NCBI RefSeq assembly: GCF_014203535.1
Contig: NZ_JACHJI010000003.1
Location: 568,051 to 632,050, forward strand
Reading direction: 5' to 3'
Length of the DNA: 64,000 bases
Origin: Streptomyces griseomycini
Lineage (GTDB): Bacteria; Actinomycetota; Actinomycetes; Streptomycetales; Streptomycetaceae
The notes under the pieces are model-generated. The model saw only the letters and a list, made by a program, of their open reading frames with translations. It made no database searches and was not told the DNA's origin. Shown here piece by piece: positions 33,772 through 42,668 of the stretch. How positions within the stretch are numbered: position 1 is the stretch's first letter; every line of letters starts with the position of its first letter. Both the position numbers and the translations under genes were made by a program.

Positions 33772-35177
33772 TGGTGGAAGCCGGTGGCCGCGTCCCGGTC
33801 GCGGGTGAGGGGGTGCGGCTGCCGGCGCAGCTCCGGCAGCAGCCGGGCCAGGTCCTCGGCGAACAGGTCGGCGAGGTCCTCGGAGAAGCCGTTGCGGCAC
33901 ACCACCCGCAGCACCGACAGGTCCTGGCGGTTCGCCGGGAAGGCGTACGCGGGCACCAGCCAGCCGTGCTCCCGCATCCGTCGGGAGACGTCGAACACGT
34001 CGTACGCCGTCACGTCGTCGGCGGTCGTGAACGCGAACACCGGCAGCCGGTCGCCCCGGGTCAGCAGCCGGAAGCCGCCGAGCGCCTCGATCCGCGCGGC
34101 GAGGCCCCCGGCCACGTCCCGCGCGGCCTGCTGCACGGCCCGGTAGCCCTCGCGGCCCAGCCGCAGGAACGTGTAGTACTGCGCCACGACCTGCGCGCCC
34201 GGCCGGGAGAAGTTCAGCGCGAAGGTCGGCATGTCACCGCCCAGGTAGTTCACCCGGAAGACCAGTTCCTCCGGCAGCGCGTCCGCGTCCCGCCACAGCG
34301 CCCAGCCGACGCCCGGGTAGACCAGCCCGTACTTGTGCCCCGAGGTGTTGATCGACGCCACGCGCGGGAGGCGGAAGTCCCACACCAGGTCCTCGTCGAG
34401 GAAGGGCGCGACCATCGCGCCGGACGCCCCGTCGACGTGCACCGGGACGTCGAGACCGGTGCGCTCCTGGAGCTCGTCCAGCGCCGCGCACACCTCCGCG
34501 ACCGGCTCGTACGACCCGTCGAAGGTGGAGCCCAGGACGGTGACGACCCCGATGGTGTTCTCGTCGCACAGCTCGGCGGCGGCCCGCGGGTCGAGGTGGA
34601 ACCGCTCGCCCTCCATGGGGACCTGACGGGCCTCCACCTCCCAGTAGGTGCAGAACTTCTCCCAGCAGACCTGCACGTTGACGCCCATGACGAGGTTCGG
34701 CCGGGTGTCCCGCGACGGGTACCGGTCGGCGTTCCCGAGCGCCCAGCGCCGCTTCAGCGCCATCCCCGCGAGCATGCACGCCTCGCTCGACCCGGTCGTC
34801 GAGCAGCCCACGGCCGCCGACGGGTCGGGCGCGTGCCACAGGTCCGCGAGCATCGCCACACAGCGCCGCTCCAGCTCGGCGGTGCGCGGGTACTCGTCCT
34901 TGTCGATCATGTTCTTGTCCCGGCACTCCGCCATCAGCGCACCGGCCTCCGGCTCCATCCAGGTGGTGACGAAGGTGGCCAGGTTCAGCCGCGCGTTGCC
35001 GTCCAGCATCAGCTCGTCGTGCACCAGCTGATACGCCGTCGAGGGCGCCACGGGCGTGGCGGGCAGCCGGTGCCTGGGCGGTGCCTCGGTCATGTCCCCG
35101 ACCGGGTTGGCCGGTCCGAGGAAGGGGTTGACGGACAGGTGCTGCCCGTCGTGCTGCGGGCCTTCGTGGAGCGGCAC
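33768..35177 (-). CDS. gadB: Glutamate decarboxylase
   Basis: This is a 469-residue PLP enzyme that turns glutamate into GABA while consuming a proton. The PLP lysine is K282 in NTSGHKYGLVYPG. The cofactor site includes VHVDGASGAMVAPFLDEDL, and the substrate region is TTGSSEACMLAG. The N-terminus NPFLGPANPVGDMTEAPPRHRLP is typical of bacterial GAD. The C-terminus is short and lacks the HxxxR extension that gives some GADs acid activation. Its TAG stop lies in the end of the palindromic element. Upstream on the same strand is a ClC antiporter gene, 57 bases away, so the two are likely an operon. Confidence 0.93.
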   Translation of the reverse strand: MPLHEGPQHDGQHLSVNPFLGPANPVGDMTEAPPRHRLPATPVAPSTAYQLVHDELMLDGNARLNLATFVTTWMEPEAGALMAECRDKNMIDKDEYPRTAELERRCVAMLADLWHAPDPSAAVGCSTTGSSEACMLAGMALKRRWALGNADRYPSRDTRPNLVMGVNVQVCWEKFCTYWEVEARQVPMEGERFHLDPRAAAELCDENTIGVVTVLGSTFDGSYEPVAEVCAALDELQERTGLDVPVHVDGASGAMVAPFLDEDLVWDFRLPRVASINTSGHKYGLVYPGVGWALWRDADALPEELVFRVNYLGGDMPTFALNFSRPGAQVVAQYYTFLRLGREGYRAVQQAARDVAGGLAARIEALGGFRLLTRGDRLPVFAFTTADDVTAYDVFDVSRRMREHGWLVPAYAFPANRQDLSVLRVVCRNGFSEDLADLFAEDLARLLPELRRQPHPLTRDRDAATGFHH

Positions 35178-35234
35178 GGACGCCTCCGGGTCTCGGGATC
35201 GGGTGGGGGAACGAGGGCGGGAGCGGGACGGCGG

Positions 35235-36527
35235 TCACCGGACCGCCGTCCCGTCCGCCCGCAGCTGCATCTGCGGGCGTCCGGTGACCAGCAGCCAGGC
35301 CGGCAGGGAGGCGAGGCACAGGAGCGTGAGGATCCCCGGCGAGGCGACCAGGACGGCGGCGACGAACAGGCTCACCCAGCCCTGCCGGGTGATGGCCAGC
35401 AGGATCCCCAGCACCCCCGCCGACACGCCCACCGCCGGGTGCACCCCGGACACGAGCGCGTGCGCGCACAGCCCGAGCGCCGTGCCGACGAACACCGCCG
35501 GGAAGATCCGCCCGCCCCGGAAGCCGCAGGAGGCGGCGACGAGCAGCGCCGCCAGCTTCACCACCGTCATCGTGGCGAACTCGCCGGCCGACCACCCCTC
35601 GGGATCGTGCGCCAGCTCCGCGATCTCGTCGAGCCCCTTGAACAGCGTCAGGTGTCCGCCCAGGGCCGCCAGGGCGCCCAGCACCACCCCGCCGGCCGGG
35701 AGCAGCAGCATCGGGTGCCGCAGCCGCCGGAACGCCCCGTGGACGTACGGGAAGGCGTACACGGCGCACATGCCGAGCAGCGCGCCCACCGGGGCGATCA
35801 CGAGCGCCGCCAGCAGGTCGCCCCAGCCGGGCCGGCCGAACGACGGGAGGTGCAGGTCGAAGTTCGGCCGCGACACCAGCGCGGTGGTGAGCGCGCCGGC
35901 CCCCGCGGCGGCCAGCGGCGCGAAGAGGCTGTCCCACAGCCGTCCCTCGATCCGCTGCCCGGCCAGCGCCTCGGAGATGACCAGCGCCGCGGCCACCGGC
36001 GTACCGAACAGCGCGCCGATCGTCGCCGCCTCCGCCAGCGCCACCCAGCCGCGTTCCGGGGCCCGGGGGACCGCCTTCGCGCCCAGCCAGACCGCCAGGG
36101 AGACGTTCACGGTGATGATCGGGTTCTCCGGCCCGAGGCTCGGCCCGCCGGCCAGCACGAACGCGGTCGCCAGCAGCAGCCCCGGCAGCACCGCGGGCGG
36201 CAGCACGGGGGCGTCGAGACCGGTGGTCGCCGGGTCGGGGCCGGCGTGCCCCGGAACCTTCCACACCACCAGCCCGACCGCGATCCCGGTGGCGACGAGC
36301 ATCACGGACATCCACAGCACGGAGTACCGGCCGACCCCCAGGGCGTCCGGCAGGTCCCGCCACAGCACGTCCTGCAGCTCCTCGGCCGCGGTGCTCACCC
36401 CCAGCAGGACCAGGCTCGCCACCACGCCCACGAGCAGCGCCGGGACGACGGTCGGCAGCAGGGCGCGTGCCTCGGCCGCCGGGGCGGTGGAGGGTGACTG
36501 GTGTGCGCTGTCCTGGGCCACGCGCAC
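35235..36527 (-). CDS. ClC-family chloride channel/antiporter
   Basis: This is a 430-residue protein with about ten membrane segments. ClC markers are GGPSLGPENPI (helix D/F region) and GFRGGRIFPAVFVG, the GxFxP selectivity motif in helix N. The early GSGIP motif is not clear, so this is a diverged branch. GTG 36527 is the start used; GTG 36521 is possible. In E. coli, ClC exchangers relieve the charge build-up caused by amino-acid decarboxylation. The partner here is glutamate decarboxylase, which fits the same role. It is divergent from tipA. Confidence 0.85.
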   Translation of the reverse strand: MRVAQDSAHQSPSTAPAAEARALLPTVVPALLVGVVASLVLLGVSTAAEELQDVLWRDLPDALGVGRYSVLWMSVMLVATGIAVGLVVWKVPGHAGPDPATTGLDAPVLPPAVLPGLLLATAFVLAGGPSLGPENPIITVNVSLAVWLGAKAVPRAPERGWVALAEAATIGALFGTPVAAALVISEALAGQRIEGRLWDSLFAPLAAAGAGALTTALVSRPNFDLHLPSFGRPGWGDLLAALVIAPVGALLGMCAVYAFPYVHGAFRRLRHPMLLLPAGGVVLGALAALGGHLTLFKGLDEIAELAHDPEGWSAGEFATMTVVKLAALLVAASCGFRGGRIFPAVFVGTALGLCAHALVSGVHPAVGVSAGVLGILLAITRQGWVSLFVAAVLVASPGILTLLCLASLPAWLLVTGRPQMQLRADGTAVR

Positions 36528-36580
36528 ACGTTAAACGGACCAAAGGGGCAAACCCGGCGCAACATTCGAGCGGAACCGGC

Positions 36581-36611
36581 TTGCACCTCACGTGGCGTGA
36601 GGACCCAGGGT
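36581..36611 (+). promoter_or_regulatory. tipA promoter with MerR-type operator
   Basis: TTGCAC (36581-36586) is the -35 and CAGGGT (36606-36611) the -10. The spacer is 19 bases, too long for normal recognition and typical of MerR activation. The perfect 7-3-7 palindrome CCTCACGTGGCGTGAGG (36586-36602) fills the spacer. It closely resembles the thiostrepton-inducible tipA promoter of S. lividans. Confidence 0.88.
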
Positions 36612-36638
36612 GGAGTGCGTACCGAGAAGGGAGCGGAA

Positions 36639-37400
36639 GTGAGCTACTCCGTGGGACAGGTGGCCGGCTTCGCCGGGGTCACGGTGCGCACCCTGCACCA
36701 CTACGACGACATCGGCCTGCTCGTCCCGAGCGAGCGCAGCCGCGCGGGCCACCGGCGTTACGGCGACGCCGACCTCGACCGGCTGCAGCAGATCCTGTTC
36801 TACCGGGAGCTCGGCTTCCCGCTCGACGAGGTCGCCGCCCTGCTCGACGACCCGGACGCGGACCCGCGCGCGCACCTGCGCCGCCAGCACGAACTGCTGA
36901 CCGGCCGGATCGAGAAGCTGCAGAAGATGGTGGCGGCCGTCGAACACGCCATGGAGGCACGCAACATGGGCATCAACCTCACCCCCGAGGAGAAGTTCGA
37001 GGTCTTCGGGGACTTCGACCCCGACCAGTACCAGGAGGAGGTCCAGGAACGCTGGGGCGACACCGACGCCTACCGCCAGTCGCAGCAGCGGGCCGCCTCG
37101 TACACCAAGGAGGACTGGCAGCGCATCCAGGACGAGGCCGACGAGCTCACCCGGCGCTTCGTCGCCCTCATGGAGGCCGGTGAGCCCGCCGACTCCGAGG
37201 CGGCCATGGACGCCGCCGAGGACCACCGGCAGGGCATCGCCCGCAACCACTACGACTGCGGGTACGAGATGCACACCTGCCTGGGCGAGATGTACGTCTC
37301 GGACGAGCGCTTCACGCGGAACATCGACGCCGCCAAGCCGGGCCTCGCCGCCTACATGCGCGACGCGATCCTCGCGAACGCCGTCCGGCACACCGCGTGA
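36639..37400 (+). CDS. tipA: Thiopeptide-responsive MerR activator TipAL (and internal TipAS)
   Basis: This is a 253-residue protein, exactly the known TipAL length. GTG 36639 has GGGAGCGG upstream. The MerR winged helix is at about 5-75 (YSVGQVAGFAGVTVRTLHHY). A coiled coil covers about 75-109. The drug-binding TipAS domain starts at Met 110 (MGINLTPEEKFEVFG), giving a 144-residue TipAS from the internal ATG 36966. Cys 207 and Cys 214 in YDCGYEMHTCLGE are the residues that capture thiostrepton covalently in the S. lividans protein. It activates its own promoter when drug is bound. Confidence 0.97.
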   Translation: MSYSVGQVAGFAGVTVRTLHHYDDIGLLVPSERSRAGHRRYGDADLDRLQQILFYRELGFPLDEVAALLDDPDADPRAHLRRQHELLTGRIEKLQKMVAAVEHAMEARNMGINLTPEEKFEVFGDFDPDQYQEEVQERWGDTDAYRQSQQRAASYTKEDWQRIQDEADELTRRFVALMEAGEPADSEAAMDAAEDHRQGIARNHYDCGYEMHTCLGEMYVSDERFTRNIDAAKPGLAAYMRDAILANAVRHTA

Positions 37401-37637
37401 CGTCCCGGCCCGGCCGCTCCCGGGCAGGGGCCGCCGCCCCTCCCGGGGCGGTGCCGACGCCCCCTCCGGGCCAGGGCCGCCGCCCGTGATCCGCCACGGC
37501 CGGCGGCCCACGGCTTTGTCCGGGGCGGGGGACAGGGCATGCTGGGTACCCCACGGAACCTGGGCCCGAGTGGCCGCGTTCATAATTTGGGCAGCCAGGC
37601 CCAGCCCCTACCCCCCAGCAGCAGGAGCCACATCCCC

Positions 37638-38549
37638 GTGACCACGCTTGCGCTCGGCCCCGAGTGGCTGAGCCCGGACTACCTGATCGAGACCTTCAGC
37701 CTCCCCGGCATCCTGCTGATCGTCTTCGCGGAATCCGGACTCTTCGCGTTCCTGCCCGGTGACTCCCTGCTGTTCACGGCGGGGCTCTTCGTGGCCGAGG
37801 GCAACTACATCAGCCAGCCGCTGTGGCTGGTGTGCACGCTGATCGTGATCGCCGCCGTCACCGGCGACCAGGTCGGCTACACGATCGGCAAGTTCTTCGG
37901 GCCCAGGCTGTTCAACCGGCCGAACTCCAAGCTCTTCAAACAGGAGAACCTGGAGAAGGCCCACGAGTTCATGGAGAAGTACGGCCCCAAGGCGATCGTC
38001 CTGGCCCGCTTCGTCCCGATCGTGCGCACCTTCGCCCCCATCGTGGCCGGCGCCGGCCGCATGAAGTACCGCACGTTCCTCGTGTACAACGTCGTCGGCG
38101 GCATCGCCTGGGGAACCGGCGTCACCGTCGCCGGGTACTGGCTCGGCCAGATCGAGTTCATCAAGACCAACGTCGAGGCGATCCTCATCCTGATCGTCTT
38201 CCTCTCCGTGGTCCCGATCATCGTCGAGTACCTGCGCGAACGCGGCAAGAAGAAGCGCGCCGCCGCCGAGGCACCGGTCGCCCCGCAGCAGCCGCGGTAC
38301 GCACAGCACCCCCAGGCCCCCGTCATGGACGACGCCACGACCCAGCTGCGCCGCATCACCCCCGACCCGCAGCCGCCCCAGCAGGCCGTCCACCAGCCCT
38401 ACGGCGACCAGGGCTACCCGCAGCAGCACCCCCGGCCCCAGCAGGCGCCCCAGCAGCCGTACGGCTACGGCCAGTACCCGCAGCAGGGCCCGGGCCAGGG
38501 GCAGAACCAGGGCTACAACCAGCAGCAGCCGTACAACGGCGGTTACTGA
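37638..38549 (+). CDS. DedA-family membrane protein with a Gln/Tyr/Pro-rich tail
   Basis: This is a 303-residue protein. GTG 37638 has CAGGAG 10 bases upstream. Residues 1 to about 210 are the DedA (SNARE-associated) domain with the re-entrant motifs FAESGLFAFLPGDSLLFTAG and RFVPIVRTFAPIVAGAGRM. DedA proteins are flippases for undecaprenyl phosphate or phospholipid. The last 85 residues are low complexity, with many PQQ, YPQQ and GYNQQQPY units, and should be disordered in the cytoplasm. A CATAAT -10-like element lies at 37581-37586. The 237 bases before the gene hold nothing else. Confidence 0.88.
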   Translation: MTTLALGPEWLSPDYLIETFSLPGILLIVFAESGLFAFLPGDSLLFTAGLFVAEGNYISQPLWLVCTLIVIAAVTGDQVGYTIGKFFGPRLFNRPNSKLFKQENLEKAHEFMEKYGPKAIVLARFVPIVRTFAPIVAGAGRMKYRTFLVYNVVGGIAWGTGVTVAGYWLGQIEFIKTNVEAILILIVFLSVVPIIVEYLRERGKKKRAAAEAPVAPQQPRYAQHPQAPVMDDATTQLRRITPDPQPPQQAVHQPYGDQGYPQQHPRPQQAPQQPYGYGQYPQQGPGQGQNQGYNQQQPYNGGY

Positions 38550-38575
38550 ACCGGAACCGGCCGGACGCGGGGCGG

Positions 38576-40273
38576 TCAGAAGCCCCGCGTCCGCTTCGCC
38601 GCCCGGCGCTTCTCCGCGGAGCCGATCCGCAGGAACAGGCGCGAGATCTCCGACCCGAGGTTCACCCCGATCGCGATGGCCATGGCCAGCGCCACGGCCT
38701 TGGTGAGGGACACCAGCCCCGAGTCGACCTCGCTCTGGGCGATGCCCAGCAGGCCGAAGTACGTGGCGGAACCGGGCAGCAGCGGTCCGATCGCCGCCGT
38801 GGTGTACGGCAGCGCGGAGGCGAACCGGTACCGGGCCAGCAGCTGCCCGAACAGGCCCACCACACCCGCCGCCACGGCCGTGGACGCCACCGGCGAGATG
38901 CCGCCCGCGTAGTGCATCGCCCCGTACACCACCCACGCGACCCCGCCGTTCAGGGTCACCATCAGCACGGTGGACCGTTCCTGCTGGAGCAGCACCGCGA
39001 AGGTCAGCGACAGCAGCATCGACGCGGTGATCTGCCACACCGGCCGCTCGGAGACGCCGAGTTCCGCGTCCGGGTTCAGCTTGGCGCCCAGCTGCACGCC
39101 GAAGTACAGCACCGTCAGCACCCCGACCACGATGCCCACGAAGAAGTACAGGACCTCCAGCAGACGCGCGGACGCGGTGATGTAGAAGCCGGTCAGACCG
39201 TCCTGCACGCCCGCCACCAGCGCCCGTCCGGGCAGCAGCGCGAACAGCCCACCGGTGATCACCGCGGACGCCTTCACGTCCGCGTGCGCCAGCGTCAGCA
39301 TCACCCCGATCGCGGCCGGCGGCATCGCGGCCACCGTGAACTGGTAGAACTCCGGCAGCCCGCGCCCCGCGCACAGCCAGGCCAGCCGGTCGCCGAGCAT
39401 CGCGCCGACCGCGGCGGCCACGAACACCGGGAAGCCACCGCCGACGAGCACCGAGGCGGCCCCCGCGAGCAGCCCGCTCGCCCCGGTCAGCACCCAGCCG
39501 GGGTACGGGTGCCGGTTGCGGCGCATCTCCGCCAGCCGCCGGTAGGCCTCCTCCAGGGAGACGTGCGTCTCGCCGTCGCTGAGGTCGTCCACCAGCCGGT
39601 ACACGGCCGCCAGCCGGGTGTAGTCGGGGCTGCGGCGGCGCACCGTGCGGGAGGCGGTCACCGGGTCGTCGACCAGGGACGGCTGGTAGGAGATCGACAG
39701 CAGGGTGAAGGTGACGTTGGGCTCGCAGCGGTCCAGGCCGTAGGAGCGGCACACGGCGAACATCGCCGCCTCCACGTCCTCGGCGCCCTCACCGCCGGCC
39801 AGCAGCAGCTCCCCGATCCGCAGGGTCAGGTCGAGGACGCGCGGCACCGCCGGCCCGGCCTCGTCGTGCCGCTGCACGGGCTCCGGCGCCGGCCGCTCGG
39901 CCACCGGCATGCGCAGCATCGTGCGCATCCGGTCCTGCCAGGGCACGTCCTTGGTCAGGCTGACGAGCGGTATCCCGCTCGGCGGGGTGAACGCCGGCGG
40001 CGGCTGCTTCGCGCTGTAGGTGCTCGGCGGGCTGAACGCCGACCCCTCCGTCTCGGCCGGCTGCGGCGGGGCCACGTCCAGCCCCTTCGGAAGGGCGAAC
40101 TCGGAGGTCGTCTCGGAGTCCGGACCGGTCTTCGGGACGGCCAGCCCCTCGGGAACCGCGAACTCGGACGTCGTCGCCGACTCGGCCTCGGCCGGTGCCG
40201 CCAGACCCGCGGGAGGCGCGAAGGCACTCCTCGCCTCGTCCGACTGCGGCTTGCGGTCCTCCGCGTCCGTCAC
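38576..40273 (-). CDS. ThrE-type threonine/serine exporter with a long repeat N-terminus
   Basis: This is a 565-residue protein. Residues about 150-300 form the cytoplasmic/amphipathic ThrE_N part (LRIGELLLAGGEGAEDVE then PNVTFTLLSISYQPS). The rest is about ten membrane helices, including the second ThrE-like repeat with GPLLPGSATYFGLLGIAQSE. The family exports threonine and serine in Corynebacterium. The first 145 residues are an extra disordered segment with repeats of the pattern (S/E)FA.P.GL (EFAVPEGLAVP, EFALPKGLDVAPP). GTG 40273 is the start. The gene lies downstream of ppa, behind a strong hairpin. Confidence 0.88.
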   Translation of the reverse strand: MTDAEDRKPQSDEARSAFAPPAGLAAPAEAESATTSEFAVPEGLAVPKTGPDSETTSEFALPKGLDVAPPQPAETEGSAFSPPSTYSAKQPPPAFTPPSGIPLVSLTKDVPWQDRMRTMLRMPVAERPAPEPVQRHDEAGPAVPRVLDLTLRIGELLLAGGEGAEDVEAAMFAVCRSYGLDRCEPNVTFTLLSISYQPSLVDDPVTASRTVRRRSPDYTRLAAVYRLVDDLSDGETHVSLEEAYRRLAEMRRNRHPYPGWVLTGASGLLAGAASVLVGGGFPVFVAAAVGAMLGDRLAWLCAGRGLPEFYQFTVAAMPPAAIGVMLTLAHADVKASAVITGGLFALLPGRALVAGVQDGLTGFYITASARLLEVLYFFVGIVVGVLTVLYFGVQLGAKLNPDAELGVSERPVWQITASMLLSLTFAVLLQQERSTVLMVTLNGGVAWVVYGAMHYAGGISPVASTAVAAGVVGLFGQLLARYRFASALPYTTAAIGPLLPGSATYFGLLGIAQSEVDSGLVSLTKAVALAMAIAIGVNLGSEISRLFLRIGSAEKRRAAKRTRGF

Positions 40274-40339
40274 TTGCCTTGCGCTCCCTGTACGACGTAC
40301 CGCACCGTCCGTAAGCCTGCCCCGTATCGCCTCAGTATG

Positions 40340-40399
40340 CGCACGGACAGCGGGACGGGCCGCACGCGTGCGCGTGCGGCCCGTCCCGCTGTCCGTGCG
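40340..40399 (-). terminator. 28-bp perfect hairpin after ppa
   Basis: The 60-base segment folds into a perfect 28-bp stem with loop GTGC. It begins CGCACGGACAGCGGGACGGG and ends in its complement. It lies 10 bases after the ppa stop. There is no T-run. Confidence 0.85.
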
Positions 40400-40409
40400 G
40401 GGCGGCGGC

Positions 40410-40901
40410 TCAGTGGCCGCCCTGCTCCTCGAAGCGCTTGTAGGACCGCTCGATCTCGGCCTCGGCGTCCACCCGGCCCACCCAGTTGGCGCCCTCGACC
40501 GACTTGCCCGGCTCCAGGTCCTTGTAGACCTCGAAGAAGTGCTGGATCTCCAGGCGGTCGAACTCGGACACGTGGTGGATGTCCCGCAGGTGCTCCACGC
40601 GCGGGTCGGTCGCCGGGACGCACAGCAGCTTGTCGTCGCCGCCGGCCTCGTCCGTCATGCGGAACATGCCGATCGCGCGGCAGCGGATCAGGCAGCCGGG
40701 GAACGTCGGCTCGTCCAGGATGACCAGCGCGTCCAGCGGGTCGCCGTCCTCGCCGAGGGTGTTCTCGACGAAGCCGTAGTCGGTCGGGTAGGCGGTCGAG
40801 GTGAAGAGTCGACGGTCCAGGCGGATCCGACCCGTCTCGTGGTCCACCTCGTACTTGTTCCGCGAACCCTTCGGGATCTCGATCGTGACGTCGAACTCCA
40901 C
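40410..40901 (-). CDS. ppa: Soluble inorganic pyrophosphatase, family I
   Basis: This 163-residue cytosolic enzyme hydrolyses pyrophosphate and so pulls biosynthetic reactions forward. GTG 40901 gives [18 protein letters not shown], with GGAGGAG 7 bases upstream; upstream ATG codons would overlap that site. The catalytic signature is DGDPLDALV (Asp triad for Mg2+). Other active-site residues are in [11 protein letters not shown] and the [10 protein letters not shown] segment. Length is normal for the family. It is divergent from the DD-carboxypeptidase gene. Confidence 0.97.
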   Translation of the reverse strand: MEFDVTIEIPKGSRNKYEVDHETGRIRLDRRLFTSTAYPTDYGFVENTLGEDGDPLDALVILDEPTFPGCLIRCRAIGMFRMTDEAGGDDKLLCVPATDPRVEHLRDIHHVSEFDRLEIQHFFEVYKDLEPGKSVEGANWVGRVDAEAEIERSYKRFEEQGGH

Positions 40902-40986
40902 CGGTGGCTCCTCCATGATCAGCACATAGTTCTGGTGGTTAAGTGTCCCTCACGCAGGTGTGTGTTCGCGAAAGGGGCTGGTGGTC

Positions 40987-42606
40987 GTGCCGGAGCTGAG
41001 GCCGTGGCGGGCCGCGGGACCGCACGTGGTGCGGATCGCGGACGCCGTGCGACCGCGTCTCGCCCGGGCCGCGGAGACCGTACGACCGCGCCTCGCGCGC
41101 GTCGCCGCGGCCGCCGGGCCGCGGTCCGCGCGGCCGGACCGGCCGGGGTCACCGCGGGTCCCGCGGGTCGTACGGCCGAAGACCTGGCAGTTCACCGCGA
41201 CCGCCGCCACCGCCGGTCTGGCGCTGGCCGCGGGTGTGGTGACCGCCGCCGGTCCCTGGGACTCCACCGGTCAGCGTACGGCCGAGCGGGACCGGGCCGT
41301 GGCCCTGGAAGCCGCGCGTGGCGCAGATCACGGTCGCGCCCGTGCCCACGCCGGCACGCCGCCCCGCGGGCCCCGGACCGCCCCGCCGGCCGCCTCCGTG
41401 CTCACCGGCCTCGGCGGCACCGCCACCGCCGTGCGGACGGCGCCCGGCGGCAAGGCGCTCACCGACGTCCTGGGCCCGCTGCTGAAGACCCCGGCGCTCG
41501 GCCGCCACTCCGCCGCGGTGGTCGACGTGACCACCGGGAAGCGGCTGTACGGCACCGGCGCCGGCGACGCGCTCGTCCCCGCCTCGACCACGAAGATCGC
41601 CACCGGCGTCGCCGCGCTCTCCGCGATGGGCGCCGACCACCGCCTCACCACCCGCGCCGTCTACGAACCCGACACCGGGGAGGTCGTCCTGGTCGGCGGC
41701 GGCGACCCCACCCTCACCGCCCGCAAGGAGACCGGCGACCTCGCCGGCCTGCGCGACCTCGCCGGGCGCACCGCCGCCGCCCTGGCCAAGCGGGGCGTGC
41801 GCGAGGTGACCCTCTCCTACGACACGACCCTCTACCGGGGCACCACGGTCCACCCGATCGGGGTCAACCCCAACCTCGCCGCCGTCACCCCCCTGATGGT
41901 CGACGAGGCCCGCACCGACGACTCCACCAGCGGCCCCGCCCCGCGCGTCGCCGACCCGGCGGCCGACGCCGCACGCAAGTTCGGCGGGTTCCTCGGGGAG
42001 CACGGCATCAAGGCCACGCCCCCCGGCCCGTCGAAGGCCACCACCCGCGCCGGCACCCTCGCCACGGTCTCCTCGCCGCCGCTGGCCGTCCTCGTCGAAC
42101 GGATGCTGACCCACAGCGACAACGACCTCGCCGAGGCCCTCGCCCGCCACACCGCCCTCGCGACCGGCAGGAACGCCGACTTCGCCGGCGCCGGCGCGGC
42201 CGTCACCGCCCAGCTGAAGAAGCTCGGCCTCCCCGTGAAGGGCGCCGTCTTCAAGGACGGCAGCGGCCTCGACCGGGGCGACCGGCTCACCGCCGACCTC
42301 CTCACCGCCCTGCTCGTGAAGGCCGGTGACCCCGCCCACCCCGAGCTGCGCCCCGTCCTCACCGGGCTGCCCGTGGCCGGCTTCACCGGCACCCTCGCCG
42401 GCCGCTACGCCGACGGGGCGGCCGGTGTCGTACGCGCCAAGACCGGCACGCTCACCGGCGTCAACTCCCTGGCGGGCACCGTCGTCGACAAGGACGGCCG
42501 GCTGCTGGCCTTCGCCTTCCTGGCGAACGGCACCACCGGTCCGGCGGCGGCCCAGTCCGCCCTGGACGGAGCGGCCACGGCACTGGCGGCGTGCGGCTGC
42601 CGGTGA
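40987..42606 (+). CDS. dacB: D-alanyl-D-alanine carboxypeptidase/endopeptidase (PBP4, S13)
   Basis: This is a 539-residue penicillin-binding protein that trims or cuts peptidoglycan cross-links outside the cell. GTG 40987 has AAAGGGG about 9 bases upstream; an earlier GTG at 40960 lacks one. An Arg-rich cytoplasmic stretch of about 60 residues precedes a membrane anchor (TWQFTATAATAGLALAAGVV). The three penicillin-binding motifs are S200-TTK203 (PASTTKIAT), S377-D-N379 (THSDNDLAE) and K485TG (RAKTGTL). The long Arg/Pro-rich N-terminus is unusual compared with E. coli DacB, but common in Streptomyces. Confidence 0.93.
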   Translation: MPELRPWRAAGPHVVRIADAVRPRLARAAETVRPRLARVAAAAGPRSARPDRPGSPRVPRVVRPKTWQFTATAATAGLALAAGVVTAAGPWDSTGQRTAERDRAVALEAARGADHGRARAHAGTPPRGPRTAPPAASVLTGLGGTATAVRTAPGGKALTDVLGPLLKTPALGRHSAAVVDVTTGKRLYGTGAGDALVPASTTKIATGVAALSAMGADHRLTTRAVYEPDTGEVVLVGGGDPTLTARKETGDLAGLRDLAGRTAAALAKRGVREVTLSYDTTLYRGTTVHPIGVNPNLAAVTPLMVDEARTDDSTSGPAPRVADPAADAARKFGGFLGEHGIKATPPGPSKATTRAGTLATVSSPPLAVLVERMLTHSDNDLAEALARHTALATGRNADFAGAGAAVTAQLKKLGLPVKGAVFKDGSGLDRGDRLTADLLTALLVKAGDPAHPELRPVLTGLPVAGFTGTLAGRYADGAAGVVRAKTGTLTGVNSLAGTVVDKDGRLLAFAFLANGTTGPAAAQSALDGAATALAACGCR

Positions 42607-42668
42607 CCGCCCGCCCCGGCTGCCTCGCCGCCCTGCCCCAACCCCGGGCACTCACGTACCGTTGACGC

